Assembly: GCA_950295325.1 (NCBI GenBank)
Contig: OX485806.1
Coordinates: 42,222,001 to 42,286,000 of the forward strand
Length of the DNA stretch: 64,000 nt
Source: Polytrichum commune
Lineage: Eukaryota > Streptophyta > Polytrichopsida > Polytrichales > Polytrichaceae
Direction of reading: 5' to 3'
Below, one piece after another: positions 56,901 to 64,000 of the stretch. A model generated the notes under the pieces. It saw nothing but the letters and a program-made list of their open reading frames with translations, searched no databases and was not told the DNA's origin. The translations under genes and the position numbers were made by a program. Each line of letters starts with the position of its first letter. Within the stretch, counting starts at the first letter, position 1.

Positions 56901-58100
56901 CAACATGTTATCACTCAACGGAGGTGAATTAAGGAATTCCGAACAACGTGAGAGATTAAAGTTTTAGAAAAGAATTAAAAACTTATGTGAGCCCGTATGA
57001 TTTAAGTAACTTGAGTTACGGGTTGAGTTGAGAATCCAATAAGGACTTAGGAAATACATGTGAGATTTACCTAAGAGAATTTACTTAGAATGGATTACGA
57101 ATGAATTATGTTTCGGGATTTTCATGAAAGTTAACTTAATGGCTAGAAGTGGATGTACTAAATACTTGAGTATAAAGGGGAATTGAATTATGGGTCTCCA
57201 TGCTTGGCAACCTTTCGGATTTGATTTACTGGGATTACATCACCGCACCCACATGAGAGTATGATTACTACAAATTGAGGGACCGCCAAGTGGGCATATC
57301 AAAACATCCCCTCCCATCATGCCTATCAACCTATCCCCCTTATCAATCCAAGGTGTTAGAGGAGAAATAAGTAGGGAATTAAGGCAATAAATATTAGGCT
57401 TAATTAAGCCCTATCCTTGAAGGATATCTTAGGGAATTTGATAGATCTTATCCATCCCTTTTGAGAATAAGGCTACCAAAGGAGAGAGTATACGAAGAAT
57501 GTTTTCATGTCCATGAGTTTACTACAAATCCGGGAAATATAATTGAGCGAGGGAATATGCTTGCAAACATTTTTACATTGATACTTGGTTTGTGAACGAC
57601 TCGCTAGTCATTCAAACCATGAAATAGTTGGAGTGAATCTACAAGATATTAGACTTAAGGAATGATTTCCTTTCACAAACACTTAACCCTGACATTAGAG
57701 ATGTAGGGAACATTATCTTAAGATCTAAGGTACCTATCCATTTAAGAGATTATTTAAAAGGAACTACATACTGAGAGATATTGTAGAAGTGTTCTCGTTA
57801 AGGGCACTTTCGGGGAACATAAACTTGACAACTTGGACACTTTATCCCTAGGGATTTATAAAAGGGTCTTGAACACAATATTCTTGATTAAGAAAAGTAT
57901 TGTGTTACTAAATCTATTTAAAGGTTTAGGAACACCAAACCTTGACATTAGATTCAGGGAAACATAAACTTGTAATCTTAGACCGACTACTCTTAGAGAG
58001 TTTATAAGGACATTGGAACTACATGTTACAGAATTGAAATACAGAAGAATGCAAACACCTTCATGAGTCTTAGAGAAGAGAAGATCTAATTTTGGTGGGA
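56901..58100. other. No recognisable feature
   Basis: AT-rich DNA of ordinary composition, rich in TTAAG/TTAGG phrases. Only chance-length open frames; no repeat edge, RNA gene or coding similarity recognised. Confidence 0.5.
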
Positions 58101-61100
58101 ATAACGTCCATGTAAACCGGTTCAGCAGCGGGTTACACCGTCTGAGGCTGGATGGTTGAAGGTGCCCTCCAACAGTGGGCCCTCTCATAACAGAGATGGT
58201 GGGCAATTTAGGCCTTTGTGGTGCCATTTTTGAAGTTGTTGAATTCAAGTGTTCATGTTGTGCAATTATTTAGATCCTGATTCTAAGTGTTTATGTTGGA
58301 TGTATGGGTTTTTTGGGTTGAAGGGGACGGGCTTTCAAAGTTGAGAGGGTGGGCAAGGTAGGTTTTCTCGATGCCATTTTTGAAATTGTTGAATTCAAGT
58401 GTGAATGTTGGGCTTCTGAATCTGTGGTAGGGGGGGCTCTCAAAACCCAGACAGTGGGCAACGTAGGCCTCTTTGGTGCCATTTTTGAAGTTGTTGAATT
58501 CAAGTGTTCATGTTGTGCGATTATTTAAATCTTGATTCTAAGTGTTTATGTTGGATGTATGAATTTTTTGGATAGAAAGGGGGACCCCTCTCGGAACTGA
58601 GAAGGTCGGTGGGGTTGGAGTGTTCGGTGCCATTTTTGAAGACTTTGAATTCAAATGTTTATGTTGAACAATAACTTAAATTTTGATTCTAAATGTTTAT
58701 GTTGGATGTATGAGTTTTTTGTGTAGAGGGGGGACCTTCTCAAAATTGAGAGGATGGGCAAGGTTAGCCTTTTCGGTGGCATTTTTGAAGTTTTTGAATT
58801 CAAGTATGAATGTTAGATTGTTAATTTGTGGTGGGGGGGATCTCGAAGCCAAGAAGGTCGGCAAGGTTGGCCTCTTTAGTGCCATTTTAAAAGTTTTTGA
58901 ATTCAAATGTGAATGTTGGATTCTAAATCTATGAAGGGGGGAGTCTCTGAATCAAGAGAGTTGGCAAGGTTGGCCTTCTCAGTGGCCTTTTGCAAGTTTT
59001 GGAATTCAAGTGTGAATGTTGGGGTTTTAATGTGTGGTAAGGGGGGGCTCTCAAAATTGAGAGGATGGTTGGGGTTGGATTGTTTGGTGCCATTTCTGCA
59101 TTTCTTGAATTCAAGTAATAATGTTGTGCAATTACTCAAGTTTTGTTTCTAAGTGATTATGTTGGATGTATGAATTTTTTGGGTAGAGGGGGAGGCCCTC
59201 TCGGATCCGAGAGGGTGGGCGGGGTTGGACTCTACGGTGCCATTTCTGAATTTCTTGAATTCAAGTGTTTATGTTGTGTAATTACCTTAGTTTTGTTTCT
59301 AAGTTTTTATCTTGAATGTATGATTTTTTTGGGTAGAAGGGGGTGCCCTCTCAAAACTGAGAGGGTTGGCGGAATTGGAGTATTTGGTGTCATTTCTGAA
59401 GTGTTTATGTTGGATGTATGAAATATTTGGGTTGAGGGGGGCCCTCTCGAAAATGAGATGGTGGGCAAGGTTAGCCTCTTCGCTATCATTTGTGAAGTTT
59501 TTGAATTCAAGTGTGAATGTTGGATTGTGAATATGTGGTGGGGGGGACTTTGAAAACCAAGAGGGTGGGCTAGGTTGGTTTGTCCAAGGCCATTTTTGAA
59601 GTTCTTGCATTCAAATGTGAATGTTGGATTTTTGAATCTATGATGGGGGGCTGTCAAAACGAAGAGGGTGGACGAGGTTGGACTGTTCGGTGCCATTTCT
59701 AAAGTTTTTGAATTCATGTTTTGATGTTGCGCAATTACTTCAATTTTGAATCCAAATGTTTCTGTTGGAAGTGTGAATTTTTTGCGTAGAGGGGGGGGGC
59801 TCTCGGGTATGAGAGGGTGGACAAGGTTGGATTGTTCAGTGCCAATACTAAATTTTTTGAATTCAAGTGTTTATGTTGTGCAATTACATAAGTTTTTTTC
59901 TAAGTGTTTATGTTGGATGTATGAATCTTTTGGAAAAGGGGGGCCTCTCGGAACCGAGAGGATGGGCAAAGTTGGCCTCTTTGGTGCTAGTTTTGAAGTT
60001 TTTGAAATCAAATGTGAATGTTGGATTGTGAATCTATGGTGGGGGAAAGCCCTTTCGGAACTGAGAGGGTGGGCTAGGTTGGTATATTTAGGGTCATTTT
60101 TAAAGTTCTTGAATACAAGTGTGAATTTTGGGTTTATGAATCTATGGTGGGGGGGACCCTCTCGGAACCACAAGGGTGGGCAAGATTGGCCTCTTCGTTG
60201 ACATTTATGAAGTTTTTGAATTCAAGTGTATCTTATACAATTGATTTAGGTCTGATTCTATGTATTTATGTTGGATGTATGAATTCTTTGGGTAGGAAAG
60301 GGGGGCCTCTCGGGACCAGGAAGGTGGGCGGGGTTGGACTGTTCGATGCCATTACATAATTTCTAAATTCAAATGTTTTTGTTGTGAAATTACTTAAGTT
60401 TCTTTTCTATGTGTTTATGTTGCATGTATAATTTTTTTGGATAGAGGATGGGCCCTCTTAGATACAAAAGGGTGGGCAAGGTTGGCCTTTTTGGTGCCAG
60501 TTTTGAAGTTTTTGAATTCAAGTGTGAATGTTGGATTGTGATTGTATGGTGGGGGGGCTTTCGAGACCAAGAAAGTGGGCATGGTTGGTCTTGTTGGGGC
60601 CATTTTTGAAGTTGTTGAATTCAGGGGTGAATGTTGGGATTTTGAATTTGCAGTTGGGGGGGGGCTCTCAGAACCGAGAGGACAAACGAGGTTGGATTGT
60701 TCGGTGCCATTTACAAAAAAATTGAATACAAGTGTTTATGTTGTGCAATTACTTTAGGTTTGATTCTAAGAGTTTATTTTGGATGTATGAACTTGTTGGA
60801 TAGGGGGGGGGTCCTCTCGGAACCGACATGGTAGGCAAGGTTGGCGTTTTTGGTGGTTTTTTTGAAAATTTTGAATTCAAGTGTGAATATTGGATTATGA
60901 ATATGTGATGGGGGGGGTCTCCGAACCAAGAAGGTGGGCAAGGTTGGTCTATTCAGAGCCATTTTTTAAATTCTTGGATTCAAGTGTAAATGTCACGTTT
61001 TTGAATTTGTGGTAGGGGGACCCTTTTGAAACTGAGAAGATTGGCAAGGTTGGCATGTTCGGTCCCATTTTTGAAGTTTTTTTAATCAAGTGTTTATATT

Positions 61101-61410
61101 GTGAAATTACTTAAGTTTTTTTGTAAGTGTTTATGTTGGATGTATAAATTTTTTGGGTAGAGGTTGGTCTATTCGGTGTGATTTTCAAAGTTCTTGAATT
61201 CGAGTGTGATGTTGGGATTCTGAATTTGTGGTGGGGGGACCCTCTCAGAACCAAAAGGGTGGGCAAGGTTGGCCTCTTTGTTGCCATTTATGAAGTTTTT
61301 GAATTCAAGTGTTTATGTTGTACAATTTCTTGAGGTTTGATTCTAAGCATTTATGATGGATGTATGAATTTCATGGGTAGAGGGGGGGCTCTCAAAACCG
61401 AGAGGGTTGC
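58100..61410. repeat. Satellite with long (about 150 bp) and short (about 105 bp) units
   Basis: About 26 units, each with TTGAATTCAA(G/A)TGT, a TGTGGT/GGGGGG run, an inverted repeat of the form CTCTCGGAACCGAGAGG, GTGGGCAAGGTTGG and GTGCCATTT(T/C)TGAA. Long units add about 45 bp (TGTGCAATTACTT...TTATGTTGGATGTATGAATT). Starts of the GAATTC motif are near 58241, 58391, 58496, 58647, 58796, 58899, 59002, 59107, 59257, 59503, 59607, 59710, 59858, 60004, 60104, 60216, 60365, 60515, 60617, 60724, 60872, 60974, 61083, 61188 and 61300. Both unit lengths are close to multiples of three, which explains the many short open frames on both strands. Confidence 0.92.
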
Positions 61411-62226
61411 ATGAGTTAAAGTTGTGGTTGATGTGTTCAGGCAACATAGTCCACGAATCTTATTCAATCAGAGGAACCCTTAGTGGAGGATCACAACGTC
61501 CAATTAGAGCCTCCCATGGTAGACGTTGTTGCTATTGGTGCATGCTTGCAAGGAAAAGTGTTTGATTCATAGAAATTTTTGTTTGGAATTTGTGGTCAAA
61601 CATTATTTACAAATTTTTCTATGGTTGATATATTTGATGTTTGCCTAATTTTTGCGTGATTATCTTATAGAATGATTGGTGATTGCACTCCTCCGACCTT
61701 TAGGTTAAATTCACATGAAACTGAGCTCTTGATACGAAGATAACAGAAAGAATAGTCCTACACCGTGATTCGCCGGTTTCAAATTAAACCTTTTGTTCTC
61801 TATTCTATGGTGCCAATTGTGATGTTTTCCTTTTGTTCGGCCTATCAACGAGGTTAATGTCGTTTGATTGGAGAATAAATTTGTCATGGTTTACCGTGAT
61901 GGTGACTAAGTCATGTACGTCTTTTTATACAACAACCTCGATGAGATATTACATGTTTCATATGACATCTAGGCATCTTGGAGCTCATTATGGTAGGAAA
62001 CCCATGACGTGTTCGGTGCCATGCTCCAAAAAGACTCCAACCTTGCTCACTTTGCGGCCATGATGTTCTACATGTGGGAAAAGAACCATCGATTGATAGC
62101 TTGGTGGAGACAAATCAATAAGCATCACTCCTTAGACAAAGATTGGCACATCTCCATTAACTGTATTTTCGTAGACCCAAGAAAATGCACCGTCATTTTC
62201 CTTAATGCCATAAATGACATCGACTG

Positions 62227-62271
62227 GTGAGTTTGACATTTTTTGTTTTTTTTTACTTTGTCTTTGGTTAG
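62227..62271 (+). other. Candidate 45-nt intron
   Basis: GTGAGT-like donor after ATCGACTG and a TTAG acceptor, with a T-rich body. Removing it keeps one frame open on both sides (residues NAINDIDW, then STEHNHIND). At 45 nt it would be unusually short for a plant intron. Confidence 0.4.
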
Positions 62272-62684
62272 GTCCACGGAGCATAACCACATTAATGACA
62301 ACCTCCCCACCAAGTTGCTTTGCCTCCACACATTTGGAGAGATGAAGCTAGAGGAATTCAAAGACCTCATTTCTGTCACCGACTATAAGATGTACGAATC
62401 CAAGATGGAGAAGAAACCTAATTGGTATTCCCTGATATTGGACGTCTTTGTCAAATTCTTGTACAAGAAAAAAAATTCTCTTCATTTTCCTCTTCATTTT
62501 CCTCTTCATTTTTTTTATTTCCATTGTCTTTTATATATATTTTGTTTTGTTTTGTTTTTGTTTTTGTTTCAAAGAAAATTATTTGGGCCGCTAAAATATG
62601 TTGATAAAAATCATTTGATCTTGGAACTTTGAGAAGTTCATTTCTATCGCCCACAAAGACAATGGCAAAGTCTTATTCCACAAG

Positions 62685-62785
62685 GTGCCTCTCCTACCTT
62701 TGTGTTTTTATTTTTCTTCCATTTTTCTACAATTATTTCTATACTTGATGTTTTTTTTCTTACATAACACTCTTCTATGTTGCAG
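62685..62785 (+). other. Candidate 101-nt intron
   Basis: Donor AAG/GTGCCT and acceptor TTGCAG with a T-rich body, between the stretches ending VLFHK and starting IDHHFSTF. Confidence 0.5.
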
Positions 62786-63600
62786 ATTGACCATCATTTT
62801 TCCACCTTCCTCATGACAGATATGACAATCAAGAATCTTCAAAAGGTGGCCACCACACATGTAGATGCCTCCTTCAAGGCCAAGTGGCTTTGATGGTGGA
62901 ACTCCCCTGCCGAGGTCAAAATCAACAAGTTTCCTTCTTCTTTTCATTTCAAAGAGAAAGTCTTTGAAAACTCGCCTGGACAAAGTTTCTTTCTGGGCAC
63001 ATGTACATGTACACCTTATCTTTATTTATTTTATTTTTTATATTGTTTGTCATTTCTAACCATCGGTATTTCTTATCATAGTTGGAAAAGGGGGTTGAGG
63101 CTAAGATCGTATCATTTGAAAATGAGTGCTCCATCAACATTGACTAGCTTTCAATGGAGGATATTTTGCAACCCGCCAATTATGTCGAGCATTAGAGGCT
63201 CATTTTTTGGGACAAGGCTTTCCGGGTGTATTTTGATGACAAAGGAGTTTTGAAGTTTACTAAAGGATTCGATCTTATGGAGTTTGAGGAAGGCTCCAAA
63301 GCTATCAAGCCTGTCGCTTATCAATATTTTTTTTCCCGTTGTGTAGTCTATATTTTTTTGTTTTATTTCCTTTGTACCACTTTATTTTTTTGTTCAAATG
63401 TTCTTCATTTCATAGGTACATTCATTGTGAGTTTGTTGTGAAGAATGCTCTGCTTTCTTCGTCCTTGCCAACTTTCCTTGTAAATTGGGTCAACAACAAC
63501 TCCAGCCTTTGTGTGTACACAAACATGCAACTTGCTAAGTTGTGCATTTGGTGGTTGGTGGTTGGTGTTTGGATTGCTTTCATGGATTTCCTTGTTTTTA

Positions 63601-64000
63601 TGTTCATTTTATCAATCTATGCCACTTAGATAATTCATAGGCCACCCAGGAAAAGAAACTGAGAGGAGGAAAACAATGAAGGCCAAGAAACGACTTCTTG
63701 AATTGCTTCTAAAATATTCTTCCAAACCTAGATATGCGTAGGTAGACCTTCGATGGCAATCTACCACATTTTGAATGAGAGCATATAGTCACCCTTTCAA
63801 GATTTGAAAGAGTTAAAAGAAGGAATTTCTCTTAGCAAATTAGGAGAGTGACACATATTACATGTTATCTCCCAATATATACAAAATTAGGATTTATATT
63901 AACTTACATTATTCATGATGATAGGCTACACGAGAGCTACGTCCTTTGTATCTTTACCATTATGAATACAATAGCTTCATGCTCAAATCATCTTCTTAGT
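63601..64000. other. No recognisable feature
   Basis: AT-rich DNA to the window end; no gene, repeat edge or RNA gene recognised. Confidence 0.5.

Larger units (their letters stand above)
61440..63600 (+). pseudogene. Broken multi-exon host-like gene, family unrecognised
   Basis: Coding-like stretches on the plus strand are separated by intron-like T-rich DNA. They are: 61455-61570 (QSEEPLVEDHNVQLEPPMVD); about 61910-62226 (FAAMMFYMWEKNHRLIAWW, WHISINCIFVDPRKC); 62272-62470 (NDNLPTKLLCLHTFGEMKLE, VTDYKMYESKMEKKP); about 62634-62684 (KFISIAHKDNGKVLFHK); about 62786-62985 (IDHHFSTFLMTDMTIKN); about 63080-63330 (FRVYFDDKGVLKFTKGFD); and about 63425-63560. GT-AG junctions at 62227/62271 and 62685/62785 keep the frame or bound open stretches. 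Several in-frame stops make it a pseudogene. No family recognised. It starts 30 bp after the satellite ends. Confidence 0.5.

Noticed and set aside
56901-58100. Search for the right end of the G LTR or a tRNA gene
   Set aside because: No convincing CA terminus with target duplication and no cloverleaf with A and B boxes was found by eye, so neither is reported.
57856-60962. Many 60-136-codon frames across the satellite (Pro/Thr/Lys-rich repeats)
   Set aside because: Unit lengths near multiples of three let frames run through several units. All strands and frames are used and no start context or conserved domain is seen, so they are by-products of the repeat.
62451-62654. Lys/Asn/Glu-rich minus-strand frame at 62.5 kb
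   Set aside because: Low-complexity translation of the T-rich intron of the host-like remnant; it runs through homopolymer tracts.

Overview
The window is nuclear DNA of a land plant, almost entirely intergenic and built from nested LTR retrotransposon fossils. The evidence is Ty3/gypsy elements with chromodomains and initiator-Met tRNA primer sites, a Ty1/copia remnant, a run of the plant-type telomere repeat TTTAGGG, GT-AG introns in the few host-like gene pieces, and a long AT-rich satellite. The species cannot be named from the sequence. No intact host gene, rRNA or tRNA gene was recognised.

Layout. 1-3430: minus-strand element H with an unusual coiled-coil ORF. 3520-5694: Ty1/copia remnant holding a fragment of a gypsy LTR. 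5695-14169: element E (minus strand, Tat/Athila-like pol, long LTRs, the youngest-looking and most complete copy). 14170-37241: a nest. D (minus, chromovirus) was entered by C, C by B, B by A, and a solo LTR (J) of E's wider family also sits in D. 37242-40727 and 48009-48850: a decayed host-like locus (K) with an FCP1/NLI-interacting-factor-like phosphatase domain and a family of short GC palindromes, split by element F (40728-48008). 48851-56900: a truncated LTR, then element G (integrase C-terminus, spacer with a solo LTR, coiled-coil ORF, polypurine tract, LTR start). 58100-61410: a satellite with two unit lengths and a higher-order pattern. 61440-63600: a broken multi-exon host-like gene.

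How the parts relate. A, C and F are one family with 973-bp LTRs. They share the same decayed internal region although their LTR pairs differ by only about 1%, so they probably moved using enzymes supplied by relatives such as B or D, whose pol is far better preserved. Exact 5-bp target duplications were read by eye for A (tagag), F (ctttt), J (ccttc) and the solo LTR at 52 kb (tggtg). The LTRs of the A/B/D group carry several perfect hairpins, two of which show paired (compensatory) changes between subfamilies. G and H share an unusual plan in which a coiled-coil ORF runs right up to the polypurine tract.

All domain calls are from reading translations and motifs by eye; no database search was run.
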